Below are positions 1 through 6,843 of a stretch of DNA of 11,782 nt, piece after piece (positions within the stretch are counted from its first letter, which is position 1; every line of letters begins with the position of its first letter). The notes beneath the pieces are model-generated. The model was not told the DNA's origin, did no database searches, and saw only the letters and a list, made by a program, of their open reading frames with translations. The stretch is from assembly GCA_017964755.1 (NCBI GenBank), contig JAGCRI010000030.1, forward strand, positions 1-11,782. Reading direction: 5' to 3'. Made by a program: the position numbers and the translations under genes. The stretch is from Bacteroidales bacterium (GTDB taxonomy: Bacteria > Bacteroidota > Bacteroidia > Bacteroidales > WCHB1-69).

Positions 1-2
1 AG

Positions 3-62
3 GAGTTCGTGAAGCAGCTCTCATTTTTCATCAAGGATCTTCCCGTCGGCGCCAAACTGTAA
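3..62 (+). CDS. 3' end of an unidentified protein-coding gene (partial)
   Basis: The first bases are open in one frame and end at a TAA at 60-62. The last residues read EFVKQLSFFIKDLPVGAKL. Codon choice is GC-rich (GGC, GTC, CTC, AAG), unlike the AT-rich toxin-antitoxin genes that follow. The piece is only 19 codons long and I do not recognise the family. No hairpin lies directly behind it; the first strong terminator is at 279-312, so the transcript may continue to there. It could also be a chance open stretch at the window edge. Confidence 0.35.
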   Translation, partial: EFVKQLSFFIKDLPVGAKL

Positions 63-100
63 GCGCCGGCAGATCAATCACCATGTAGGAGGTAAGGACA

Positions 101-258
101 TTGCGAACTGTCAAGATCTATCACCCGCCGGAACGGGCCGCGCCTCTGGAAACCTTCATCGGTACACTGGAACCGAAGTTGCAAAAGAAGCTATCAATGC
201 TGGTGGCGACGCTGCTAAAGAAGAGATCAAAGATCTTCCTAAAAAACCAAGAAGATAA
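101..258 (+). pseudogene. Short degenerate coding remnant before the terminator
   Basis: A TTG at 101 is preceded by a near-perfect Shine-Dalgarno sequence AGGAGGT (87-93, spacer 7), unusual for Bacteroidota. Its frame starts MRTVKIYHPPERAAPLETF and runs on through the terminator to 439, which is implausible for a real gene end. The +1-related frame instead ends at TAA 256-258, 20 nt before the terminator hairpin. Its last residues (VAKEAINAGGDAAKEEI, then KDLPKKPRR) use typical coding triplets but have no ATG, GTG or TTG upstream in frame. I read this as a small gene that begins in the first frame and was shifted into the second by an indel near 150-200. The N-terminus (MRTVKIYH, then LEPKLQKKL) weakly resembles RelE/HigB-type toxins, but I would not assign it. 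Confidence 0.28.
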
Positions 259-278
259 TTTATCTTTCTCTAAAGAAG

Positions 279-312
279 AAAGCGGTTTGATTTTGTCAGA
301 CCGCTTTTTTTT
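279..312 (+). terminator. Rho-independent terminator of the upstream gene
   Basis: A 12-bp stem AAAGCGGTTTGA (279-290) pairs with TCAGACCGCTTT (296-307) with one G-U wobble. The loop is five bases (TTTTG) and the T tract has eight Ts (305-312). It closes the unit that ends at 258. Its right half is also the core of the direct repeat that recurs at 1084-1119, where the left arm of the stem is missing. Confidence 0.8.
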
Positions 313-319
313 GCACCTT
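285..319 (+). repeat. Left copy of a direct repeat bracketing the toxin-antitoxin genes
   Basis: This 35-bp segment starts GTTTGATTTTGTCAGACCGC and continues with T8 and GCACCTT. It matches 1084-1119 except for one extra T in the right copy. It contains the loop and right arm of the terminator. Only the left copy has the upstream AAAGCG needed for the full hairpin, so the left copy keeps the terminator. Identity stops sharply: the next bases are GGTATA here but TGCAAA after the right copy. Confidence 0.85.
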
Positions 320-355
320 GGTATAAAAAAACAGATGCGTAATGAAATAATTTTA

Positions 356-363
356 TATCTTTG
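356..363 (+). promoter_or_regulatory. Candidate -7 element for the toxin-antitoxin operon
   Basis: TATCTTTG matches the Bacteroidota -7 consensus TAnnTTTG exactly and lies 20 nt before the antitoxin ATG, giving a short leader. I do not find a convincing TTTG at the expected -33 distance. RelB-type antitoxins usually autoregulate at such promoters, but I see no clear operator palindrome. Confidence 0.5.
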
Positions 364-383
364 TGGCGTAAAAACACATCATT

Positions 384-674
384 ATGACACAAATATCAAT
401 GACAGTGATAATGGACTCACAATTAAAGAAATTATTTGACAAATTATGTGCAGAATTTGGAATGAGCGCAAATACTGCTATGAATATTTTTGCTAAAGCG
501 GTTGTACAAAGACGGAAAATACCATTTGAGATAAGAGCGGACAAGGAGACTTCCTACATTGACCCTATGCTTGCTTTTCAGGAGATGAGGAGACGGGCGG
601 AGTCGGGCGAAACCCCTGAACTCTCATTGGAGGAAATCAATGATGAAATTTCAAAAGCACGCTCTGACAGATGA
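384..674 (+). CDS. RelB/DinJ-like type II antitoxin
   Basis: This 96-residue protein probably neutralises the toxin encoded directly downstream and represses its own promoter. The N-terminal half fits a ribbon-helix-helix fold: a beta strand at about residues 4-10 (ISMTVIM), helix 1 at 11-24, a turn GMS at 26-28, and helix 2 at 29-44 (NTAMNIFAKAVVQ), followed by the KIPFEI segment typical of RelB/DinJ antitoxins. The C-terminal half (about 55-96) is acidic and charged, as expected for a flexible toxin-binding tail. The last codons overlap the toxin start by four bases (ATGA), implying translational coupling. The classical partner of this family is a RelE/YafQ RNase; here the partner is a PIN-domain protein. 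The ATG at 384 follows a -7-like element at a suitable distance. Confidence 0.85.
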   Translation: MTQISMTVIMDSQLKKLFDKLCAEFGMSANTAMNIFAKAVVQRRKIPFEIRADKETSYIDPMLAFQEMRRRAESGETPELSLEEINDEISKARSDR

Positions 675-1084
675 TTTATGCAGTATTTGATACAAATGTT
701 TTAGTCTCTGCTTTAATTACCCATAACGCAGAATCATCAACTGTTCTCATTGTAAAAGCAATTGCTGAAAACAGAATTATTCCTATCTACAATAAAGAAA
801 TTTTAATGGAATATATCGAAGTACTGCATAGAGAAAAATTCAATATTGCAGAGACTGACATTTCATTACTTATTAATCTAATCCTGCAAACAGGGGTTAG
901 CAGTCGCAGAATAGCGTGTGATGAGAAATTCTCTGATCCCGATGATGCTGTTTTTTATGAGATTGCACTTTCTAAAAAGAACGCATATCTCATAACAGGA
1001 AACGTGAAGCATTATCCTCGTGTTCCCATTGTTGTAACCCCAGCGGAAATGTTACAAATACTGCAAGAAAAACAGACACTATAG
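671..1084 (+). CDS. PIN-domain toxin (putative ribonuclease, COG1569-like)
   Basis: This 137-residue protein is a predicted metal-dependent RNase toxin of the family annotated as 'putative toxin-antitoxin system toxin component, PIN family'. The N-terminal FDTNVLVSAL places Asp7 and Asn9 at the first PIN acidic site. Glu43 or Glu47 in KEILMEYIEVL is the usual second acidic residue. SDPDDAVF at 88-95 supplies Asp91/Asp92, and LITGNVKHYP at 107-116 matches the conserved end motif. All expected acidic positions are present, so it looks active. Start and stop are both tight: the ATG overlaps the antitoxin stop, and the TAG ends on the first base of the right direct repeat. The RNA target cannot be read from the sequence. 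Confidence 0.88.
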   Translation: MIYAVFDTNVLVSALITHNAESSTVLIVKAIAENRIIPIYNKEILMEYIEVLHREKFNIAETDISLLINLILQTGVSSRRIACDEKFSDPDDAVFYEIALSKKNAYLITGNVKHYPRVPIVVTPAEMLQILQEKQTL

Positions 1085-1119
1085 TTTGATTTTGTCAGAC
1101 CGCTTTTTTTTTGCACCTT
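1084..1119 (+). repeat. Right copy of the direct repeat bracketing the toxin-antitoxin genes
   Basis: This 36-bp segment is near-identical to 285-319, with nine Ts instead of eight. Its first base completes the toxin stop codon. The left arm of the terminator stem is absent here: only about five base pairs (TTTGA with TCAGA) can form, so it is unlikely to terminate toxin transcription well. Its right end runs into the promoter-like sequence of the next gene. Confidence 0.85.
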
Positions 1120-1121
1120 TG
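1091..1121 (+). promoter_or_regulatory. Candidate promoter of the flavoprotein operon
   Basis: TTTG at 1091-1094, a 19-bp spacer, and CACCTTTG at 1114-1121 fit the Bacteroidota TTTG-n19-TAnnTTTG pattern with one mismatch at the first base of the -7 box. It ends 15 nt before the ATG at 1137. The equivalent place in the left repeat reads CACCTTGG and is a poorer match. The -33 element would sit inside the former terminator loop. Confidence 0.4.
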
Positions 1122-1136
1122 CAAAAAATTTCAGAA

Positions 1137-2243
1137 ATGAACATCGCTATTGTGGGTGCTGGAGCGGCGGGACTTTTCTTAGCCCGCAAACTGTCGGAAC
1201 TGCCGGCTGTAAATGTTTCCATTTTTGAGAAAACAAAGAAAATTGGCACAAAAATAAAGGCATCGGGCGGCGGCAAAGCCAATATCTTCAATACAGTAAT
1301 CAACAGCAACTGCTATAATCAAAACATACAGGATTCTTTGCTTCAAGGAATTACACCTTCTGTTATCAGCGATGAATTTTCAAAGATGGGTCTGCTGATG
1401 ACCGAAGACGAGGAACATCGCGTTTATCCGGCAACGCTCTTTTCTGAAACCATTGTAGATATTCTTACAGAAAACATCTCAAAAGCAACTGTTGTTCTTG
1501 AACACCCAATTACCGAAATAACACCTTCAGGTGACAAATGGCGGCTGAACGGCTGTGACACGGAATTTGACAAGGTTGTAATTGCAATCGGTTCACCCGC
1601 CTCAATGATAGCACGCAACAGAAAAGGATTTTCAGAACTTATTGATAATCTTTGTCTTAAATACAAAAATTTTGAGCCATCTCTTGTCGGTTTCAAAATC
1701 AAGAACTATCCGAAAGAACTCTTCGGCTGCCGCACCCGTGCAATAGTTACGCTGCTTCAAAACGGGAAAGAGATACACAAGGAAAAAGGGGAGGTCGTTT
1801 TTAAGGAAGATGGTATTTCTGGTATCGTAATCCTCAATTGTTCAGCATATTACAATCGGTTGAAAGACAAATCGAATTGTATTCTTTCATTGAATTTTCT
1901 CTACAACAATCCACGCTACGATGCGGCAGCGCACATTCTGCGGCACGGCGACCTTCGTGGCATCCTTCACCCAAAACTCAACCAACTTTTTCTAAAACAG
2001 CACTTTGCAACAGATGACTTCCGTCTTGAGATTGACAAAACCTACGACCTTGAGTTTGCTCAGGTGTGCAGCGGCGGGGTCGCGCTGTCGGAAATTGACG
2101 ATAACTTTGAACTGAAACGGCACCGCGGCATCCACCTCCTCGGTGAAGTGCTTGACGTTGACGGTGTTTGCGGTGGGTACAATCTCTTTTTCGCTTTCGC
2201 AAGCGCACTAAAACTATACAAATTCCTGGCAGATGAAAATTAA
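1137..2243 (+). CDS. HI0933/BaiN-type FAD-dependent oxidoreductase
   Basis: This 368-residue soluble flavoprotein belongs to the HI0933/YhiN/BaiN family, whose physiological substrate is mostly unknown. The dinucleotide-binding motif GAGAAG is at residues 7-12, with acidic Glu31 ending the second strand. ASGGGKAN at 42-49 stands where most relatives have SGGGRCN, so the usual Cys is Ala here. The C-terminal FAD signature LLGEVLDVDGVCGGYNLFFA is clear, as is the preceding GGVALSEID segment. The ATG at 1137 is preferred over an in-frame start at 1086, because the latter lies inside the repeat and promoter and would add 17 residues before the nucleotide-binding strand. The gene overlaps the next one by 11 bases. 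It is slightly shorter than the usual length of about 400. No signal peptide is seen. Confidence 0.88.
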   Translation: MNIAIVGAGAAGLFLARKLSELPAVNVSIFEKTKKIGTKIKASGGGKANIFNTVINSNCYNQNIQDSLLQGITPSVISDEFSKMGLLMTEDEEHRVYPATLFSETIVDILTENISKATVVLEHPITEITPSGDKWRLNGCDTEFDKVVIAIGSPASMIARNRKGFSELIDNLCLKYKNFEPSLVGFKIKNYPKELFGCRTRAIVTLLQNGKEIHKEKGEVVFKEDGISGIVILNCSAYYNRLKDKSNCILSLNFLYNNPRYDAAAHILRHGDLRGILHPKLNQLFLKQHFATDDFRLEIDKTYDLEFAQVCSGGVALSEIDDNFELKRHRGIHLLGEVLDVDGVCGGYNLFFAFASALKLYKFLADEN

Positions 2244-3792
2244 AGTCAGCAATATCAACGTTTTTGTCGGGAACAGCGAGAACTTGCAAAATATTGTATG
2301 CAAGCGGCTCGGCATAAATCAGGGCGACATTGCGGATTTCAAAATTCTGCACGCTGCGATAGATGCCCGGAAAAAGAGTTCTGTTTTCTATAACTATCAG
2401 ATTTTGATAGATTTTAAAAAAGAAAATAGGGCGATTCTCAAAAAGGATAATGTAACGCTGTATGAGCCGCCGGAACCTGTGAAATACCGCAAATGGAATT
2501 TTGAAACGCGCCCCGTCATTGTCGGCTTCGGACCGGCGGGGATGTTCGCTGCCCTGTACCTCGCCCGCTGCAACGCCCGCCCGATAGTGATTGAACGCGG
2601 CAGCGCAATTGAAGAGAGAAAGAAAGAAGTCCAGAATTTTTTGATACACAAAGAATTAAACGAAAATTCAAATATTCAGTTCGGTGAAGGTGGCGCCGGT
2701 GCATTTTCTGACGGGAAACTCACAACAAACAATCATAACGTATTGATTAACTTTGTATTAGAGGAATTTTACAAACACGGAGCAACAGAAGATGTGCTAT
2801 ACGCAGCAAATCCGCACGTCGGCACCGACTACCTTGAAAAAGTGGTGCATAACATCAGGGAAGAAATTAAATCTTTGGGCGGTGAAATACACTTCAACAC
2901 CACTTTCACTGATTTCAAGCGGCAGGGAAAATACATTAAAATATTCTGTAACAACAATTTAGAATTAACAACAGAACATTTGTTGCTTGGGTTGGGACAC
3001 TCGGCGCGCGACACGATACGGCATCTTCACGAAAGGGGCGTGCCGATGGAGGCGAAACCTTTTTCAATTGGGGTGCGCATTGAACATTTGCAGCAGAGCG
3101 TGAACGAGGCGCAATACGGCAAGTTTGCAAAATTGCTGCCCGCCGCCTCATACAAAGGGGCGATCCACCTCAAAGAGCGAAGTGTCTATACTTTCTGCAT
3201 GTGTCCCGGCGGCGAGGTCATGGCTTCGGCTTCCGAGCAAGGCAGCATTGTAACAAACGGAATGAGCACAAAAGCGCGCGACAAAGCGAATGCCAACGCC
3301 GCACTTTTAGTCAATGTGAATCCGGGAGACTACTACAAAAGCAGTCCGCTTGACGGCATGGCGTATCAGGAGAAATATGAGAAAGCAGCATTTGCGGTAT
3401 CGGGGGACTACAGGGCACCGGCGAACCTCGTCAGGGAGTTTTTGCGGGGGCAGGTTGCGACAGGGCCACGCAGTGTAAAGCCCTCCTACCCTCACGGTGT
3501 TGTTTTCAACGATTTTGCAACTTGTCTGCCGCCGTTTGCCACAAAATCGCTGCGTGAATCCATTCCACTTTTTGCGCGAAAAATGCCATTCTTCGGCGAT
3601 GGAGATGCCGTCCTCACAGGAGTTGAGACGCGCTCATCGTCTCCTGTAAGGATTCTCCGCGGCGAAAACAGGGAGTCGGCAGTCTGCGGAATTTACCCGA
3701 TAGGTGAAGGTGCGGGCTACGCCGGAGGTATCACCACCGCCGCCATAGACGGGCTTCAGACGGTGATGGAGATTGTGGGGAAGGGGAGTTAA
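2233..3792 (+). CDS. COG2509-type FAD-dependent dehydrogenase
   Basis: This 519-residue protein matches the uncharacterised FAD-dependent dehydrogenase family COG2509. Residues 1-90 form the N-terminal domain that precedes the flavin fold in this family. VIVGFGPAGMFAALYLAR has its glycine motif GFGPAG at 98-103, followed by a strand ending VIERG. GEGGAGAFSDGKLTT (151-165) is the family hallmark, and EGAGYAGGITTAAIDG near the C-terminus closes the FAD site. It is full length. The ATG lies inside the end of the preceding flavoprotein gene (11-bp overlap), so the two are probably translationally coupled and co-regulated. The substrate is unknown; pairing two FAD enzymes suggests linked redox reactions, which is inference. 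GC content is visibly higher than in the genes on either side. Confidence 0.85.
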   Translation: MKIKVSNINVFVGNSENLQNIVCKRLGINQGDIADFKILHAAIDARKKSSVFYNYQILIDFKKENRAILKKDNVTLYEPPEPVKYRKWNFETRPVIVGFGPAGMFAALYLARCNARPIVIERGSAIEERKKEVQNFLIHKELNENSNIQFGEGGAGAFSDGKLTTNNHNVLINFVLEEFYKHGATEDVLYAANPHVGTDYLEKVVHNIREEIKSLGGEIHFNTTFTDFKRQGKYIKIFCNNNLELTTEHLLLGLGHSARDTIRHLHERGVPMEAKPFSIGVRIEHLQQSVNEAQYGKFAKLLPAASYKGAIHLKERSVYTFCMCPGGEVMASASEQGSIVTNGMSTKARDKANANAALLVNVNPGDYYKSSPLDGMAYQEKYEKAAFAVSGDYRAPANLVREFLRGQVATGPRSVKPSYPHGVVFNDFATCLPPFATKSLRESIPLFARKMPFFGDGDAVLTGVETRSSSPVRILRGENRESAVCGIYPIGEGAGYAGGITTAAIDGLQTVMEIVGKGS

Positions 3793-3798
3793 TCAAAA

Positions 3799-3827
3799 TT
3801 TGCATACACAAAAAAATAGTATATTTG
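3799..3827 (+). promoter_or_regulatory. Candidate promoter of the polysaccharide-type operon
   Basis: TTTG at 3799-3802 and TATATTTG at 3820-3827 match the two Bacteroidota promoter elements, with a 17-bp spacer that is slightly short. The segment lies in the 75-bp gap between the flavoprotein stop and the first gene of the next operon, leaving a leader of about 35 nt before the ATG at 3868. It is the only sizeable gap before a gene run that continues to the window end. No terminator is visible behind the flavoprotein gene. Confidence 0.55.
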
Positions 3828-3867
3828 CAAGCGTAAACAGTGAAAAAGATCATACAATTTTTAACAA

Positions 3868-4647
3868 ATGAATGCACAACAACAAGGAATGCTTGATATA
3901 CTGAAGGAGCTGAAAGAAGTGCATGGCGCATATGCCATCAAAGCCGAATTTGAAGCGGAAGGCTCTCGAAAAGATGAACTGATACAACTTCGCGAGTTGG
4001 TATTGAAGTCTGATCTGAATTTTGTAATAAAAATTGGTGGGTGTGAGGCCGTACACGATATGGACCAATGCAAATTGCTTGGAGCTACCGGCGTGATGGC
4101 ACCTATGATTGAAACACCTTTTGCCATGACAAAATTCATTTCTGCTGCCAAACGCGTGTATGGCAATGATATGTCAGATAAATAATGGATTATCAATGCG
4201 GAAACGAAGACTTGTCTGGCCAATTATCCTGACATCATCAATGTCGGCAAGGATTTTCTTAAAACCGTAACAGTGGGACGCAGCGATTTGTCTGCTTCCA
4301 TGGATATTGCTAAGAAAGATATTGAAACCCAACCTGTTTATGATGCCACTCGCCAACTGCTTACGTTGTCTCGTGAAGCAGGATTTACTACCAATTTCGG
4401 CGGGAATATCGGAATTGAAAGCATTCCGTTCATAATTAGGATGAGCGACATCGCCGCCCGTTTCGAGACACGCAAAGTGGTGATTGGAATGAATACCGAC
4501 GAAAAGAAATTGAAAAAAGCTATCGCAAAGGCTTTGGAATTTGAATTGATGTATCTGCTCAACAAAAGTGCTTATTACGATGCGATGGCCAAGGAAGATA
4601 CTCAACGCATCATCCGCATGCAAAACCAAATACAATCGGCAAAATAA
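3868..4647 (+). pseudogene. HpcH/HpaI-type aldolase interrupted by one in-frame stop
   Basis: The family performs metal-dependent, reversible aldol condensation or cleavage of 2-keto acids (pyruvate or related donor plus an aldehyde). The frame is continuous from the ATG at 3868 to TAA 4645-4647 (259 codons, normal family length) except for a TAA at 4183-4185, codon 106. Before it, MAPMIETPFAM carries the metal-ligand Glu82; after it, VGRSDLSASM carries the second ligand Asp140. Homology-like sequence continues directly (stop, then WIINAETKTC) without any shift, so a single base change made the stop. The 105-residue product would lack half of the barrel. A distal product could start at GTG 4273 but would lack Glu82. 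Gene order suggests the aldolase supplies the substrate for the kinase two bases downstream. Sequencing error or readthrough are possible alternatives. Confidence 0.8.
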
Positions 4648-4649
4648 AG

Positions 4650-5672
4650 ATGAAGAAAATTGTTACTTTTGGTGAAATCATGTTGAAATTGTCGCCCGAA
4701 TCTTTCGCCCGACTGACGCAAGCCCGTTCCCTGAAAGTTGAGTATTCCGGGGCGGAAGCCAATGTGGCCGTCTCGTTGAGCCAATTGGGAATGGAAACCG
4801 TTTTTGTGAGTAAGGTGCCGGACAATGATATGGGAAGGAGTGCGATCAACTTTGTCCGTCAGTTCGGGGTCAATACGGCATACGTTTGTCAAGGGGGCGA
4901 ACGTATAGGCATTTATTTTACGGAAAAAGGCGCAGCCCAGCGGGCATCCAAAGTGATTTACGATAGGAAACATTCGGCAATCGCTACTGCGGAAGCTGAT
5001 GATTTTGACTGGGAAGCAATTTTCAGAGATGCACAGTGGTTCCATTTCACGGGCATTACGCCTGCTTTGAGCGAGAATCTTGCGGAAATCTGTTTGCAGG
5101 CTTGTAAAATCGCTAAAGCGAATGGCATTGTTGTCAGTTGCGACTTGAATTATCGTTCAAAACTTTGGTCAAAGGAAAAAGCCAAAGCGACCATGTCGAA
5201 ATTGGCTCCCTATGTGGATGTATGCATTGCCAACGAAGCTGATATGAACGATGTATTTGATTTTTCGTCAGGAAAAGAACAACTGAATTATTCCTCCATT
5301 GATGAAAAATCCTATCAGAAAGTCGCTAAAATGGCGGCGGAGAAATTGGGGTTCAAAAAGGTGGCCATCACTTTGAGAGAATCCATTTCAGCGAGCGACA
5401 ACAACTGGTCTGCAATGCTGTATGACGGAACGGATTTTTATCAAAGCAAGCAGTACGCCATCCACATCGTTGACCGTATCGGCAGCGGTGACTCCTTTGC
5501 AGCAGGCCTGATTTACGGATTCTTACAGAATTTCGATAATCAAAAAAGTCTGGATTTTGCCGTGGCGGCAAGTTGTTTGAAACATTCCATTGAAGGTGAT
5601 TACAATCTTGTGACAGCCGCTGAAGTAGAGAATTTGTTAAATAACAACACATTTGGAAGAATTCAAAGATAA
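4650..5672 (+). CDS. PfkB-family sugar kinase, 2-keto-3-deoxygluconokinase-like
   Basis: This 340-residue ATP-dependent carbohydrate kinase most resembles 2-dehydro-3-deoxygluconokinases. The N-terminal GEIMLKLSP and SGAEANVAVSLSQLG (about 33-47) form the first PfkB signature and sugar site. The second signature, DRIGSGDSFAAGLIYG, contains the anion hole GSGD with catalytic base Asp281. SCDLNYRSKLW is also characteristic of the KDG-kinase branch. The substrate is likely a 2-keto-3-deoxy acid or similar sugar acid made by the adjacent aldolase; this follows from branch and context, not proof. The ATG follows the aldolase stop by two bases, and the aminotransferase follows four bases later, so translation is coupled. 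The protein is full length with no missing catalytic residue. Confidence 0.88.
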   Translation: MKKIVTFGEIMLKLSPESFARLTQARSLKVEYSGAEANVAVSLSQLGMETVFVSKVPDNDMGRSAINFVRQFGVNTAYVCQGGERIGIYFTEKGAAQRASKVIYDRKHSAIATAEADDFDWEAIFRDAQWFHFTGITPALSENLAEICLQACKIAKANGIVVSCDLNYRSKLWSKEKAKATMSKLAPYVDVCIANEADMNDVFDFSSGKEQLNYSSIDEKSYQKVAKMAAEKLGFKKVAITLRESISASDNNWSAMLYDGTDFYQSKQYAIHIVDRIGSGDSFAAGLIYGFLQNFDNQKSLDFAVAASCLKHSIEGDYNLVTAAEVENLLNNNTFGRIQR

Positions 5673-5676
5673 CATT

Positions 5677-6843
5677 ATGATACCTGTTTCTGCCGTTGCC
5701 AACTCTATTGAGCCCTCGTTGATTCGTAGCATCTTCAATTTGGCCAAACAATTGGACGATGTGGTTGACTTTACTCTCGGTGATCCTGACGTGCAACCCC
5801 ATTTGGCTATCAAAAACGCCGCATGTGAATCGATACAACAAGGCAAAACCCGTTATTCTCAAAATGCCGGCCTGCTTGAATTAAGACAAACAATCAGCCA
5901 ATATTACAAAAGAAAAGAAGGTTTCGATTATGATCCTGTAACGGAAATCATGGTCTCGGTAGGGGCAATGGAAGGGTTGTATCTTTCCTTTCTTGCCATG
6001 CTGAATCCGGGGGACGAAGTGATTATTCCTGCACCGTATTATGTCAATTACGTGCAGATGGTGCAGCTTTGCCATGCCCAACCGGTCATCGTTGACAATC
6101 CGGGGAAAGAGGAACTTTCTTTCAGCGTGGAAGATGTTGAAAAGGCAATTACGCCCAAGACAAAAGCAATTATCATCAACACGCCTTCCAATCCTTCGGG
6201 GAAAATCATTCCGCAGGAAAAAATTGAAATCTTGGCTGAGATCGCTAAAAAACATAACCTGACGGTTATCGCGGACGAAGTTTACAAATGCCTTATTTAT
6301 GGCGAAACAAAATTCAAGAGCATTGTGGCGATAGAGGGGATGCGGGAACGTACGGTGCTTATCAATAGCTTGTCAAAGGAATTTTGCATGACGGGCTACC
6401 GTATCGGCTACGTGCTGGCTCCTTCTGAACTGATTGCCGCCATGACCAAATTGCAGGAAAATGTGGCGGCTTGTGCTCCGCTCCCATCGCAGTATGCTGC
6501 TATTGAGGCACTTATTGGGAAAGAGGATTATTCCAAAAACATGGTTGAAATTTTCACCAAACGCCGTAACGTCCTATATGAAGGTTTAAAGGATTTGCCT
6601 CTGATAAAAGCCCATCAGCCTGAAGCCACTTTCTACATGATGGTGGATATTTCCAAAACGGGAATGACTTCGCTGGAATTTGCCCATGCTCTTTTGGAAA
6701 AAGCACACGTTGCAGTTGTCCCGGGCATTGCATACGGGAATAGTTGTGACAAATATGTCAGAATCGCGTTCACTCTTGAAGAAGACAGAATAAAAGAAGG
6801 GATAAAGAGAATATCCCATTTCATTAACTCTATTGCAAAATGA
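5677..6843 (+). CDS. PLP-dependent class I/II aminotransferase (aspartate aminotransferase-like)
   Basis: This 388-residue fold-type I PLP enzyme should transfer an amino group onto a 2-keto acid. Landmarks from the ATG at 5677: the glycine-rich VSVGAMEGLY region for cofactor phosphate binding, NTPSNPSG, IADEVYKCL with the Asp that contacts the pyridine nitrogen, SLSKEF with Schiff-base Lys234, TGYRIGY with Arg242 as a phosphate ligand, and YVRIAF with Arg362 in the position of the alpha-carboxylate-binding arginine. That last residue argues for an amino-acid/2-keto-acid substrate rather than a nucleotide sugar. A TTG at 5653 would add eight residues and overlap the kinase; I prefer the ATG four bases after the kinase stop. 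The end overlaps the ligase gene by ATGA. Confidence 0.88.
   Translation: MIPVSAVANSIEPSLIRSIFNLAKQLDDVVDFTLGDPDVQPHLAIKNAACESIQQGKTRYSQNAGLLELRQTISQYYKRKEGFDYDPVTEIMVSVGAMEGLYLSFLAMLNPGDEVIIPAPYYVNYVQMVQLCHAQPVIVDNPGKEELSFSVEDVEKAITPKTKAIIINTPSNPSGKIIPQEKIEILAEIAKKHNLTVIADEVYKCLIYGETKFKSIVAIEGMRERTVLINSLSKEFCMTGYRIGYVLAPSELIAAMTKLQENVAACAPLPSQYAAIEALIGKEDYSKNMVEIFTKRRNVLYEGLKDLPLIKAHQPEATFYMMVDISKTGMTSLEFAHALLEKAHVAVVPGIAYGNSCDKYVRIAFTLEEDRIKEGIKRISHFINSIAK

Larger units (their letters stand above)
320..1083 (+). mobile_element. Putative inserted toxin-antitoxin cassette
   Basis: The 764 bp between the two direct repeats contain only a promoter and the two toxin-antitoxin genes. The toxin TAG stop (1082-1084) takes its G from the right repeat, so there is essentially no spacer. 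No transposase, integrase or terminal inverted repeat is visible. The cassette nature is inferred from the repeat structure. Misaligned duplication around an existing gene pair, or capture by homologous recombination between dispersed terminator sequences, are alternatives. Confidence 0.45.

Noticed and set aside
101..439. Full-length 112-codon ORF starting at the TTG
   Set aside because: It runs through a strong terminator and into the promoter of the next gene and overlaps the antitoxin start; only its first part may be coding.
1978..2649. Long minus-strand open frame opposite the two flavoprotein genes
   Set aside because: It is a mirror of strongly supported plus-strand genes, with low-complexity, Cys/Arg-rich sequence and no family motif.
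4273..4647. Separate short gene starting at GTG 4273
   Set aside because: It is the in-frame distal half of the interrupted aldolase, starting in the middle of the VGRSDLS metal-site motif, so it is not an independent gene.
4650..5672. Ribokinase or fructokinase assignment for the PfkB gene
   Set aside because: The GEIMLKLSP start and SGAEANVA segment fit the 2-keto-3-deoxygluconokinase branch better, although the substrate remains inferred.
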